DNA of 60,276 nt from a virus. The notes beneath the pieces are model-generated. The model made no database searches. It was not told the DNA's origin and saw nothing but the letters and a program-made list of their open reading frames with translations. Shown here piece after piece: positions 24,492 to 32,106 of the stretch. Where the stretch lies: IMG/VR virus record IMGVR_UViG_3300036859_000206, positions 1 through 60,276 of that record. One strand, 5' to 3'. The position numbers and the translations under genes are program-made. Each line of letters begins with the position of its first letter. Position 1 is the stretch's first letter.

Positions 24492-25174
24492 CAGATGAAC
24501 CTCGGGATCGAGCCGCGGATCGCCGCGGTGGCCCATAGCTTGATCTCGTGCGCGGACGGACGCTCGCCGAAATACGCGGTGAACTTCGCATCAGCCACCG
24601 CGGCGCGCGCAGGGTCGTGCGTTTCGGCGTCCTTGACGTTGTAGGCCAAGTGCTCGGCCCAATCGACTAGGTGCCGGTGACCGCCGTTGTCGACGATGAC
24701 CGGCTCGCCGTCAGGATTCGACTCGCGCAGGAGTTCGTTGTCGAGCGGCGCGCGCCACGCCGCGATGACCAGCGTGCCATCTTCGTCCGGCAGTGGGCTG
24801 AACGCGACGTTGCCGTCCTGGTAGTCCATCACGAGGTACTTCGGCGTCCCCGTGTTGGTGTCGACATCCCAGCTCTCGCGGATGCGCAGCAGACGCTTGG
24901 TGGCGATGCGTTCGAGCGTGCTGTTCTGGCCGTCGATCTTCGCCGTGCGGACGATCAAGGTCTTCGGGTGCAGCTTGACCAGCCGATCGCCAGCCTCGTA
25001 CTCGAGCCGGCACATCGGGTCGTACTGCGACTCCATCAGCAGCCGCGAGCGGAGGCATGCCTCGGTCACGGCCTCGTTCAAGTAGCCGGTGACGGTCTCA
25101 TCCGACCACAGCGGCGGGTCGGCCCCATCGTCCGTGTTGATCCTGAACAGAGCGATGAGGTCGTCCAGCGTCAT
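24491..25174 (-). CDS. Head-tail adaptor (P22 gp4-like position)
   Basis: 227 residues. MTLDDLIALFRINTDDGADP followed by LWSDETVTGYLNEAVTEACL is the typical start of phage head-tail connector/adaptor proteins (short N-terminal helix, then a 'lines of YLNEA' helix). The C-terminus holds VDWAEHLAYNVKDAETHDP and YFGERPS. It would attach to the portal ring and close the head. Order coat, small protein, adaptor, nozzle fits podoviruses. Confidence 0.7.
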   Translation of the reverse strand: MTLDDLIALFRINTDDGADPPLWSDETVTGYLNEAVTEACLRSRLLMESQYDPMCRLEYEAGDRLVKLHPKTLIVRTAKIDGQNSTLERIATKRLLRIRESWDVDTNTGTPKYLVMDYQDGNVAFSPLPDEDGTLVIAAWRAPLDNELLRESNPDGEPVIVDNGGHRHLVDWAEHLAYNVKDAETHDPARAAVADAKFTAYFGERPSAHEIKLWATAAIRGSIPRFI

Positions 25175-25180
25175 GCGGGA

Positions 25181-25510
25181 TCAGAACTCGTTCGGCGGCG
25201 CGCTCGACGCGCCGGCGTCCGTGGGCGCGTCGGCCTGAGCGGTGACGACGACGGGCGGTTTCTCGGCAGCCTTCTTCGGCGCAGTGGTCGCGACAGCCTT
25301 CTTCTGCGCCGGACCTTGGTAGACGCGGTAGCCCTCGACGATCGAAAGCAGTCTACCGATGTGCGCCGGATCCTCAACCTCAGCGACGTGCGCGCTGGTC
25401 GGATCGGCCGGATCGACCGGCGTGAAGTAGTACGTGCCCTTCGGCCACTGGTCGTTCGCGTCGAACGTGATGGGGGCCTTGGGTCGCTTGTTGAGGGATT
25501 CGATCAACAT
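25181..25510 (-). CDS. Small structural protein
   Basis: 109 residues from ATG 25510, which has GGAGATC upstream. The N-terminal half is folded-looking (PITFDANDQWPKGTYYFTP, then AHIGRLLSIVEGYRVY); the C-terminal half is Lys/Ala/Pro-rich and disordered. First gene after the coat-cluster terminator. Function unknown; probably a minor head or neck protein. Confidence 0.6.
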   Translation of the reverse strand: MLIESLNKRPKAPITFDANDQWPKGTYYFTPVDPADPTSAHVAEVEDPAHIGRLLSIVEGYRVYQGPAQKKAVATTAPKKAAEKPPVVVTAQADAPTDAGASSAPPNEF

Positions 25511-25535
25511 GTTGATCTCCAGTCGGTTGAAGAAA

Positions 25536-25562
25536 AGCCCCGGCACACTAGGCACCGGGGCT
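25536..25562 (-). terminator. Rho-independent terminator after the coat cluster
   Basis: Stem AGCCCCGG / CCGGGGCT (8 bp) with an 11-base loop. In the leftward direction it is followed directly by TTTTCTTC. It lies between the decoration gene and the next tail gene, so it probably gives partial termination that keeps coat message abundant. The rightward side (CTATTTCT) is weaker. Confidence 0.85.
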
Positions 25563-25590
25563 CTATTTCTAGCACGCCAACCGATGCGGA

Positions 25591-26079
25591 TCAGGTGATA
25601 TCGGCGTCGTCGTCGGTGTACGGCCGGAAAAAAGCGTCGAGGTAGATGACGCCAGTCTTCGGATTCGTGGCCGATGCGTTCACCGCCTTGATGTAGATCG
25701 GCACGTTGGCTTCCTTGGCCCCAAGTTCAGCCGTGCCGGCGACAATCAGAAAGTCCTCGCCGGTCATCACGACCGCCGTCTCGGACGCTTGGTTGCCCTT
25801 GAGCGCATCGGGGTCGGTCGCCGAACCGATCGCAAAGTCGCCAGTCGGGGTCCCGTTGCTGTCGAGCTGAGGGACTTCAGCGTGGCCCAGGTGCGGCACC
25901 AGTTTCATGCCGGCCGGCACCACACCGATTTCGAGCAGGTCGTTGGCCACGATCGTGGCCGTCGTCGGCGCGTAATTCGCGTCCGAGAGGTCAAACTTGA
26001 ATCGCCGGAACGTGATCTCGCCAGCCGACATCGGGCTCGGGAGCTTGTGGCTGTTGGCCGGGTTTGCGTAGGTCGTCAT
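25591..26079 (-). CDS. Capsid decoration/stabilisation-type protein
   Basis: 162 residues from ATG 26079 with AGGAG about 7 bases upstream. Beta-rich, with ITFRRFKFDLSDANYAPTTA, GMKLVPHLGHAEV and DFLIVAGTAELGAKEANVPI. Immediately downstream of the coat gene and before a strong terminator, where head-decoration or head-stabilisation proteins usually lie. Family not certain. Confidence 0.6.
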   Translation of the reverse strand: MTTYANPANSHKLPSPMSAGEITFRRFKFDLSDANYAPTTATIVANDLLEIGVVPAGMKLVPHLGHAEVPQLDSNGTPTGDFAIGSATDPDALKGNQASETAVVMTGEDFLIVAGTAELGAKEANVPIYIKAVNASATNPKTGVIYLDAFFRPYTDDDADIT

Positions 26080-26092
26080 GTCATTCGCTCCT

Positions 26093-27199
26093 TTAGGCGT
26101 TCGGGTCGACTGCGGCCGTGTCGAGCGAAACGACACCGAAGTCGGCGCTGTTGAACTGCACCTTTTTGTCGCCGCGGATGCACGACAGGCCGATGATGAG
26201 GCGGTTCTCCAGGTCGACCAGCTTCTCGACCCACTTCATGCGCAGGCCGTTGCCCGGCGAGCCGAATGCCGTGACGAGCGCCTGCCGCCCGAGAAACAGC
26301 GCGCGCGCGGCCTTGACGTTGCTGCCGGAGCCGTAGTCGCTGAACCGGATCACGCGCGGGTGGGCCTGCAAGACCGTGTTGCCGATCATGCCAAGACCGC
26401 CCTTGAAGATCGGGTTCTTCTGGCCTTCTGCCGCCGCCGCCGCCTTCTGGATTTCCATCCAGCCGGAGGTGCCGGCGTCGAGGCGGAGGTCGTACTCCTG
26501 GAACGTGTGCATGACGACCACGTAGCGCTCCTCGCCATCCCAGATCAGCGGGCGAATCTGCGGCGTGCCGCTGCCATCGCCGCCAAGTGTTGCGGCCTTG
26601 GTATTGGCCTTCTCGATGACCTGACGGGTCATCTTGCCGGAGCTCGTCAGCGTCGCCTTGGTCGTGCCGTCGCCGTAGATGATGTGGCCAGAGTCCGGCG
26701 CATTCAGTGCGTTGTTCGCGTAGCCGGTGAACCCGAGCGGGCAGATGAAGCCGGTGTTGATGCCGCGGGCGCCGGAGCCGTAGATGAAGTGGTACTCGTC
26801 ATCCAGGCGCATCCAGTAGTCGGCGGCGAGTTCCTTCGCGCGCATACGCAGATCGTGCAGCGTGCGCTTGCGGGTCATCGCGCCGCCGGTGTCGACCGAG
26901 TAGCGGACCTGATCGATGCTGATCGAGTCGGACTTGGTGTTGAGCGCCTCCTCGTTGCCCTCGCGCACGATGTCGCCGTAGGTCGGCTCACCGTTGAGCT
27001 GGAGGAAGAGATCGAAGTGGATCGTGTCGCCAGCGTCGTTTTCCAGTTCGGTGAGAACCTGGATCGGGGCCATGGCCTGTTTGCCCTTGGCCATCATGCG
27101 GGACGACCACCAGCCAGCGCGGGCGGTGTCGTAGAACAGCGCGGCGGACCAGCGCTTTACTGCTTTCGCGTCGTTGAGGCCGACGATCGTCGTTGCCAT
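26093..27199 (-). CDS. Major capsid protein (N4 gp56/DUF4043-like)
   Basis: 368 residues. ATG 27199 preceded by CGGAG. Features of the N4-gp56/DUF4043 coat group: WSAALFYDTARAGWWSSRMM, MAPIQVLTELENDAGDTIHF, GDIVREGNEEAL, YSVDTGGAMTRKRTLHDLR, PLIWDGEERYVVVMH. HK97-fold coat expected. Preceded by scaffold and a CsrA-like ORF, followed by the decoration gene and a terminator, a classic head gene order. Confidence 0.85.
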   Translation of the reverse strand: MATTIVGLNDAKAVKRWSAALFYDTARAGWWSSRMMAKGKQAMAPIQVLTELENDAGDTIHFDLFLQLNGEPTYGDIVREGNEEALNTKSDSISIDQVRYSVDTGGAMTRKRTLHDLRMRAKELAADYWMRLDDEYHFIYGSGARGINTGFICPLGFTGYANNALNAPDSGHIIYGDGTTKATLTSSGKMTRQVIEKANTKAATLGGDGSGTPQIRPLIWDGEERYVVVMHTFQEYDLRLDAGTSGWMEIQKAAAAAEGQKNPIFKGGLGMIGNTVLQAHPRVIRFSDYGSGSNVKAARALFLGRQALVTAFGSPGNGLRMKWVEKLVDLENRLIIGLSCIRGDKKVQFNSADFGVVSLDTAAVDPNA

Positions 27200-27297
27200 G
27201 AATGCGATCTCCGTGGAAACATGGGATCGGCACTCATGCGCCTGGGTGGGCAGCGCTTATGCGCTGGTGAAGCGGCCTTGCCCGCGGTCACGCGGTC
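27200..27297 (-). promoter_or_regulatory. Leader of the coat gene
   Basis: The 98 bases between the CsrA-like ORF and the coat start are unusually long for this operon. They hold a 6-bp hairpin CAGCGC-TTAT-GCGCTG (27251-27266) and the coat ribosome-binding site within ACGGAGATC. A translational control site is possible; no promoter hexamers are evident. Confidence 0.35.
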
Positions 27298-27552
27298 TTA
27301 CGCGAAGACAGGGCGCCTGAAGAACCCCGCAGCCGGTTCCGGCTGTTTGACCTCTGGCGCCTTCATCATCGTCTCGCTGGGTGCGGAGTCTTGATCGATC
27401 TTCCGCACCCGTTGCGCGGATTTAACTCTGAGACGGGTTCGTTGTCCAGTCTTTTTCTCGACTGTGATCGTGGTGTGGTCGCCGATGCGAATCGACTCGT
27501 CCGGCGAAAGTTCGATGTAGAGGGCCACAAATGCCGGTCTCAGCCGCCTCAC
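27298..27552 (-). CDS. CsrA-like small protein
   Basis: 84 residues from GTG 27552, which overlaps the scaffold TGA as GTGA; GTG 27528 is a plausible alternative that places the domain at the N-terminus. The core ALYIELSPDESIRIGD, TTITVEKKTGQRTRLRV and KSAQRVRKI follows the CsrA pattern (L-x-L-T-R-x-x-G-E-x-I-x-IGD, ITV..., VRIGI-x-AP...), then a Pro/Lys tail. CsrA binds GGA motifs in mRNA leaders. Placed between scaffold and coat. The strand pattern fits but the typical GIxAPxxVxVxRxE end is only partly kept. Confidence 0.45.
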   Translation of the reverse strand: MRRLRPAFVALYIELSPDESIRIGDHTTITVEKKTGQRTRLRVKSAQRVRKIDQDSAPSETMMKAPEVKQPEPAAGFFRRPVFA

Positions 27553-28610
27553 TCTTCCATATCGCGGATGGTGGAATTTCCGCCCGGCGCGCGCTGGAGG
27601 TACTGGTTGATCTTCTGCTGTCCGGCATCGGTGCGCCCGAGACGGCCCATAAGGTCTTCGAGATCGGAGATGGGCATCTTATCCCACTCGTCAAACTCGG
27701 CGACGCCGGATTCGTTGCCGGCGGACGGAAGGCTGGCGACTGTCACGGGCGGGGTGTCCTTGTTCTGCTGTACTTCGCGGGCGGCGATGGCCGCTTTCTC
27801 TTTCGCGATGTCTTCGGCGGACTTGACCGGCGCTGCCGCGGCCGGCTTCGTGCGCCCGAGATCGGTATCGACCTTGGTCTTGGCCGCCGCCAGGATCTCG
27901 GCGAACCCCATCGCGCCATTCTCCTGCGCGGTCTGAAGCAACGCGGCCTCGAACGCCGCGCGCACGGTCTTGTTCGAGACGTAGAACTTGTTCTCTTCGG
28001 CCGCGAAGAATCGTTGCTGTTCGGAGAGCCACTGGCGATCCAGTTCGGCCGCGCTCTCGGACGCGCGCGCTTCCCGCGCAGCCTTGTCCGATTCGAAGCG
28101 CGACTGCTCGATCGTGATCTTGCGGCTCTCGTCGTTGTACGCCTTGGTCGCCTCGCGAGCGGCCTTCGAGTATTCGCTCTGCGTGATCTCGCCCTCCTCG
28201 TACTTGGCGTCCAGCTCGTTGATCTTCGTGTCGTACGCGGTCTGCGCGGTCGCTGCCTCCGTGTTGAAGTCGCGCGGCTTGGCCGGTTCGGCCTTCGGCG
28301 GCGGCGCTGGCTCCACGGCCTTGGCGGTCGCGGCAGCGAGGCGCTCGTTCGATTCCGCGAGACGCAGCATGGCGTCTGCGGTCTTGGCGCTCGTGTCCTC
28401 GTCGGCGACGACGGCCGCGGCATCCTTCGGGTCGACCTTTGGTGGTTCGTCCGCCTTGGGCGCGGCCTCGACGGACTTCGCTGGTTCCGGCGCATTGTCC
28501 GGATCGGCATCAAAGTGGCCGAGCTGTTCGAGCTCGCCGGCAGTCATGTCGATCGGCGCTGGATGCTTCTCGGTCGTGATAATCGGATCGGTGGTCGGGT
28601 TTTCGGCCAT
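27549..28610 (-). CDS. Scaffolding protein
   Basis: 353 residues. Highly charged and Ala-rich, with an acidic N-terminus (FDADPDNAPEPAKSVEAAPK), long coiled helices (NELDAKYEEGEITQSEYSKA) and a compact C-terminus (WDKMPISDLEDLMGRLGRTD). This composition and the position between portal and coat are those of phage scaffolds, which assemble the procapsid and leave before packaging. No protease motif seen. Confidence 0.8.
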   Translation of the reverse strand: MAENPTTDPIITTEKHPAPIDMTAGELEQLGHFDADPDNAPEPAKSVEAAPKADEPPKVDPKDAAAVVADEDTSAKTADAMLRLAESNERLAAATAKAVEPAPPPKAEPAKPRDFNTEAATAQTAYDTKINELDAKYEEGEITQSEYSKAAREATKAYNDESRKITIEQSRFESDKAAREARASESAAELDRQWLSEQQRFFAAEENKFYVSNKTVRAAFEAALLQTAQENGAMGFAEILAAAKTKVDTDLGRTKPAAAAPVKSAEDIAKEKAAIAAREVQQNKDTPPVTVASLPSAGNESGVAEFDEWDKMPISDLEDLMGRLGRTDAGQQKINQYLQRAPGGNSTIRDMEE

Positions 28611-28613
28611 GGC

Positions 28614-28802
28614 TCAGTCCTTGGTTTTGTCGTCGCCGGCTACGGCGGCATGCGTTTCGCGCGAGAGTTTCACCGCTGCGGCGTATCTGGTCTTGTCCTT
28701 ACGGATTTCGGCTGCGCGCGCGAGGGTCCGCACGTCATCCTCGATCTGGTAGCGGTCCATGCCCTTGTCTTTGGCGGGGATCGTCATCGGTGCGTTTTTC
28801 AC
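28614..28802 (-). CDS. Small hypothetical protein
   Basis: 62 residues, charged and helical (MDRYQIEDDVRTLARAAEIR). Overlaps the preceding gene by ATGA. Similar short helical ORFs often lie between portal and scaffold genes; role unknown. Confidence 0.55.
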   Translation of the reverse strand: MKNAPMTIPAKDKGMDRYQIEDDVRTLARAAEIRKDKTRYAAAVKLSRETHAAVAGDDKTKD

Positions 28803-28981
28803 GTTGTACCTCCAGAGAGGTTGGCGGTGGCGTCGCGATATTCGCGTACACGATCCGCGTAGTAACGAATCTTAGCGTCGTAGTCTGTATGCTGCGGCGG
28901 CTTCGGTTCAGGCAGAAACGGGAGCGCAAGGCCGCCCGTCGCGACGACCAACGCTAGCTCGAACACCTCTCGTCGGTTCAT
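28799..28981 (-). CDS. Small membrane or exported protein
   Basis: 60 residues, starting MNRREVFELALVVATGGLAL followed by PFLPEP: a twin-Arg, a hydrophobic stretch and a Pro-rich turn, resembling a short export signal or membrane anchor. The rest is a helix (YDAKIRYYADRVREYRDATA). Overlaps portal and downstream gene by ATGA. Role unknown. Confidence 0.5.
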   Translation of the reverse strand: MNRREVFELALVVATGGLALPFLPEPKPPQHTDYDAKIRYYADRVREYRDATANLSGGTT

Positions 28982-31215
28982 GGCCCCTCCTCCGGCGGCT
29001 GCTGCGCCAGCGCTGGCGGCGAGTTGTACGTCTGCGGCGGCTGCGGGCGCGCGAACAGCATGTCGGCCGTGGGCGCCAGCGGAATCGCGTTGTGGATCGT
29101 GCCAGCGAGATTGAATGCGAGCTGCTTGGCGTCGAGCGTGTGCTCGTGCTCCTTGGCCAAGAACTCCGCCGCGCGCGCCTTCGCCAGATCAGCATCGGCC
29201 GCGAGCTTCGCGTCATGCAAATCCTTGGTCTTCTGCGCTTCGGCCTGCTGCGCCTGCTGCGCGGCCTGCTGCTGAGCGGCGGCCTGCGGATCGTTCTCGG
29301 CCGCAGCGCCGTTGAGGCGACGGATGCGCGCGATGAGCTCGTCCTTCTTCGGAAGGTCGGTCAGGTCGATCGCGAGATCGAGCAATTGGATCTGGACTTC
29401 CGGCGGCAACGTGCGGATGGTCTCGAGGAGCATCTCGGCCATCGCCATCCGCATCGTCTCGCGGTAGTCCTGCTGATCGACAACGAAATCGGCCTCGCTC
29501 TCGGTGACGTCGTTGACGAACGTGATCTGGCCGGTGTCAGGGTCGATCTGCGGCTTGTTGATCGAGAGGAATACGAGCTGGCCCTTTTCCGCGCCTTCGA
29601 TTCGAATCGTCATAGGGAGCGTGAGGTACTGCTCGGTGTTCGATAGCGTCTTCTGGCCCGAGAGCTTGATCGACAGCCGGTACAGGTCGAACACCTCTGC
29701 GGTGCCGACCGCGCCCTGCTGCTGCTTGGCGAGGATCGCGCGTCCGGAGATCGCGTTCGAGTTGAGCCCCTGGTTGTCGCGCGTAACCCCGGAACCTTCG
29801 TTGATGTGGATCTTCGCCTCGTTCATCAGCTGCACATGTGCGAGGCTGACGTCGAGGTTGTTCTCCCACATGATGCGCTTGTCTTTCAGCGCCCCGGTCG
29901 CGACCGGGATGATCCCGTTCGGCCGGTTGACCTGATCCTCGAAGACATCCTGATCGTCCTCGTCGACCGCGCCGTTCTCGACCCAGACCTTGTTCGCGGA
30001 GGCGGCTAGCAGCGCCTTCGAGCGGCGGACGTTGTACTCCTCCTGCGGATCGCGCAGGCCGCGCACGTAGCCATATGGCTGCCCGTCGCGATGACGACGG
30101 AACGCCCAGACCGGCGTGAACGGGAACCGCTTGTGCTTGTACGGCGACTTCTTCAGCGAGCAGAGAAATCCTGGGTGAAACACCGCCATCCACATCTGGT
30201 CGGCCACCGCGTCAATTAGCCCGATCTTATCGGTCTTGACCAGCGCGGCCAGCACCGGATCGCCCTCGACGTACGCGGTATGGTTGAGCTCCGTGTACTC
30301 CTCGGTCAGCGCCATGATCTTCTTGCTGGCGACCGGGCGGCGGAACCAGATTTCGCACAGGCGCACGCGGTAGCGCGAGCCGCGGCGCCACAGGCCAGAG
30401 CTCGAATATCGGATGATCGACGCGCTCTCATCGTTACCGCGGTTCGAACCCCAGAGCACGGACGGGATGTCCCAGCCGTCCTCGTCGCCAAACTCCCACT
30501 CGGGCTCGGTATAGCCGGCGGCAGCACGACGCAGTTCGTCGGCGCGCTCCGGGTACATCGCGATGGCGTATTCGAAGTCGACCCAGCGGTGGCGTACGAG
30601 GTACCGGCAGTCGGTGAGATCGTTGGCCCGCGAATACGGGTCCATGTGGATCTCTTTCCAGTCCTGGTGCCGATACCCGATCGGCAGATCCTCGCCATCG
30701 GTGCGCGCGTACTCCTCCAGCCAGCCGAGCCCAGAGATCACGGCATCCTTGAACGCCTGCGAGCGGTGCCAACCGGAGTTGGTGACGTCAGAGACGAATT
30801 TCATCAGGTCTGTCTTGATCTCCGCGAGCTTGGTGTCCTCCTCACCGCGCGGCAGGATGCGCCAGTCGATGCGCGTGCGCCGCTCCGTGCCGGTGATCCA
30901 GTCGACGACCGGGCGGATCAGGTTGAACACCAACGGGGCCTGCCCGCGCTCCATCAGGGTCGCGCGCTTCTCGGTGTCCCATTGGTCTGAATCGTAGAAG
31001 TCGTGGTCGATGTAGCGCTCGCGGCGGTTCATCGCTTCGAGATCGCGCGCCTCGCGCCACCACTCTTCGAGCCGGCGCAGGAGCTTGATGTTGTCTTCGC
31101 TGTCGAGGTTGATCCGCTTCGGTGCAGCGCGCAGGACTGGCAGCGGCGGTCCACCGATCCGGCCGCTCGACTCGCCGGCTCTCGTGGTGCGGATGTTGTC
31201 GAAGACGGCGGCCAC
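28978..31215 (-). CDS. Portal protein (P22-type)
   Basis: 745 residues from GTG 31215, chosen because it overlaps the previous TAG as TAGTG and has AAGG upstream; the reading further upstream belongs to another frame. Features: YIDHDFYDSDQWDTEKRATL, APLVFNLIRPVVDWITGTER, EEYARTDGEDLPIGYRHQDW, PFTPVWAFRRHRDGQPYGYV, and a C-terminal Gln/Ala coiled region of the kind forming a portal barrel. Length matches the long P22-like portals (about 700-750). Forms the dodecameric DNA entry ring. Confidence 0.9.
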   Translation of the reverse strand: MAAVFDNIRTTRAGESSGRIGGPPLPVLRAAPKRINLDSEDNIKLLRRLEEWWREARDLEAMNRRERYIDHDFYDSDQWDTEKRATLMERGQAPLVFNLIRPVVDWITGTERRTRIDWRILPRGEEDTKLAEIKTDLMKFVSDVTNSGWHRSQAFKDAVISGLGWLEEYARTDGEDLPIGYRHQDWKEIHMDPYSRANDLTDCRYLVRHRWVDFEYAIAMYPERADELRRAAAGYTEPEWEFGDEDGWDIPSVLWGSNRGNDESASIIRYSSSGLWRRGSRYRVRLCEIWFRRPVASKKIMALTEEYTELNHTAYVEGDPVLAALVKTDKIGLIDAVADQMWMAVFHPGFLCSLKKSPYKHKRFPFTPVWAFRRHRDGQPYGYVRGLRDPQEEYNVRRSKALLAASANKVWVENGAVDEDDQDVFEDQVNRPNGIIPVATGALKDKRIMWENNLDVSLAHVQLMNEAKIHINEGSGVTRDNQGLNSNAISGRAILAKQQQGAVGTAEVFDLYRLSIKLSGQKTLSNTEQYLTLPMTIRIEGAEKGQLVFLSINKPQIDPDTGQITFVNDVTESEADFVVDQQDYRETMRMAMAEMLLETIRTLPPEVQIQLLDLAIDLTDLPKKDELIARIRRLNGAAAENDPQAAAQQQAAQQAQQAEAQKTKDLHDAKLAADADLAKARAAEFLAKEHEHTLDAKQLAFNLAGTIHNAIPLAPTADMLFARPQPPQTYNSPPALAQQPPEEGP

Positions 31216-31409
31216 TAGTCGGCAGCCTTGGCACGCTCGCGGCGGAGTGCCGCTGTCGACCGTTTGTTGCGGGCCGCCTTGAACTGCACGCGGCCCTTGT
31301 AGACGCGGAAATCCATGCTGTGCACGAGACCACAATCGCAGCACGCCATCTTGTAGCCACACTTCACCGGCTGCACCCACTCGCCTTCTGCTGGCCGTGT
31401 GTACCGCAT
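31215..31409 (-). CDS. Small Cys-rich basic protein
   Basis: 64 residues from ATG 31409 (TGATG overlap). CGYKMACCDCGLVHSMDFRV is a zinc-binding knuckle, followed by a basic helix RSTAALRRERAKAA. Phage genomes often have such a short gene between terminase and portal. Function unknown. Confidence 0.65.
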   Translation of the reverse strand: MRYTRPAEGEWVQPVKCGYKMACCDCGLVHSMDFRVYKGRVQFKAARNKRSTAALRRERAKAAD

Positions 31410-31888
31410 CAGTTGATCGCCTCGCCGTTGTACCGCAGCGTGAATCCGTCGCGCGCCACGGCCTCGAGCCATGCCTGGCCGTCGACTTCGGTCGGAGGCA
31501 TCGCTTTCACCAGATCGTCGGCGAAATCGAACATCGCGTCGATGACCTTGAAGGTGTCGCCCCTGCTCGGCGTCGCGTTTGCCGGATAGCCGTACAGGAT
31601 CACCGCCATCTGGCTCGCGATCTGGTTGAACGACTTGTGTTCCAGGATGCGCCACACGTCCTCCAGCCCGTAGAACACCTTGCGCTTGGTGTTGTTCTTA
31701 TGGCAGATCATCAGGCATGGGCGCTTGCCGCGGTCCTGGCCCAAATCAGCCTCGGTCAGCGTGACGATCAGATCGCCCTTATGCCCGATTCGCTTGCTCA
31801 GCGTGTTCTCGCGGAACAGCTTCGCGGTATTTTCGCCCGCCGCAGCTGACTTCGGCGCGATAGGCGTGCGTTTCGGAATGGCGGTCAT
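31409..31888 (-). CDS. Hypothetical protein between terminase and portal
   Basis: 159 residues from ATG 31888 (ATGA overlap). Charged N-terminus, then a domain with GDLIVTLTEADLGQDRGKRP, MICHKNNTKRKVFYGLEDVW and WLEAVARDGFTLRYNGE. Looks like a single alpha/beta domain. No family recognised. Confidence 0.55.
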   Translation of the reverse strand: MTAIPKRTPIAPKSAAAGENTAKLFRENTLSKRIGHKGDLIVTLTEADLGQDRGKRPCLMICHKNNTKRKVFYGLEDVWRILEHKSFNQIASQMAVILYGYPANATPSRGDTFKVIDAMFDFADDLVKAMPPTEVDGQAWLEAVARDGFTLRYNGEAIN

Positions 31889-32106
31889 GGCGAGGTCGGC
31901 GCGCTGTAATCGATGAACTGTTCGGGCGCCGGCTCGGCCATCTCGAACGTGGGCGGCTTGCCGGCCGCAGCGGATCGCCCGCATGACGCACAGAACATCG
32001 GCGGCGCCTCGTGACCTGACCAAGTCGGCGGTGCCATCACGTCCCCGCCGCATGAGCCGCACAGGCCCATCATCACCATGTCCATCGGAGCCGGTGTGCG
32101 TCTCAT
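31885..32106 (-). CDS. Small zinc-ribbon protein
   Basis: 73 residues from ATG 32106 (TGATG overlap with the terminase stop). Two CxxC pairs, GLCGSCGGD and FCASCGRS, flank a short loop: a zinc ribbon. The C-terminus is acidic and Pro-rich. Function unknown; co-translated with the terminase. Confidence 0.65.
   Translation of the reverse strand: MRRTPAPMDMVMMGLCGSCGGDVMAPPTWSGHEAPPMFCASCGRSAAAGKPPTFEMAEPAPEQFIDYSAPTSP

Noticed and set aside
27531-28862. 443-codon plus-strand frame over the scaffold gene
   Set aside because: Antisense to a scaffold with typical composition; extended openness is due to the biased codon use.
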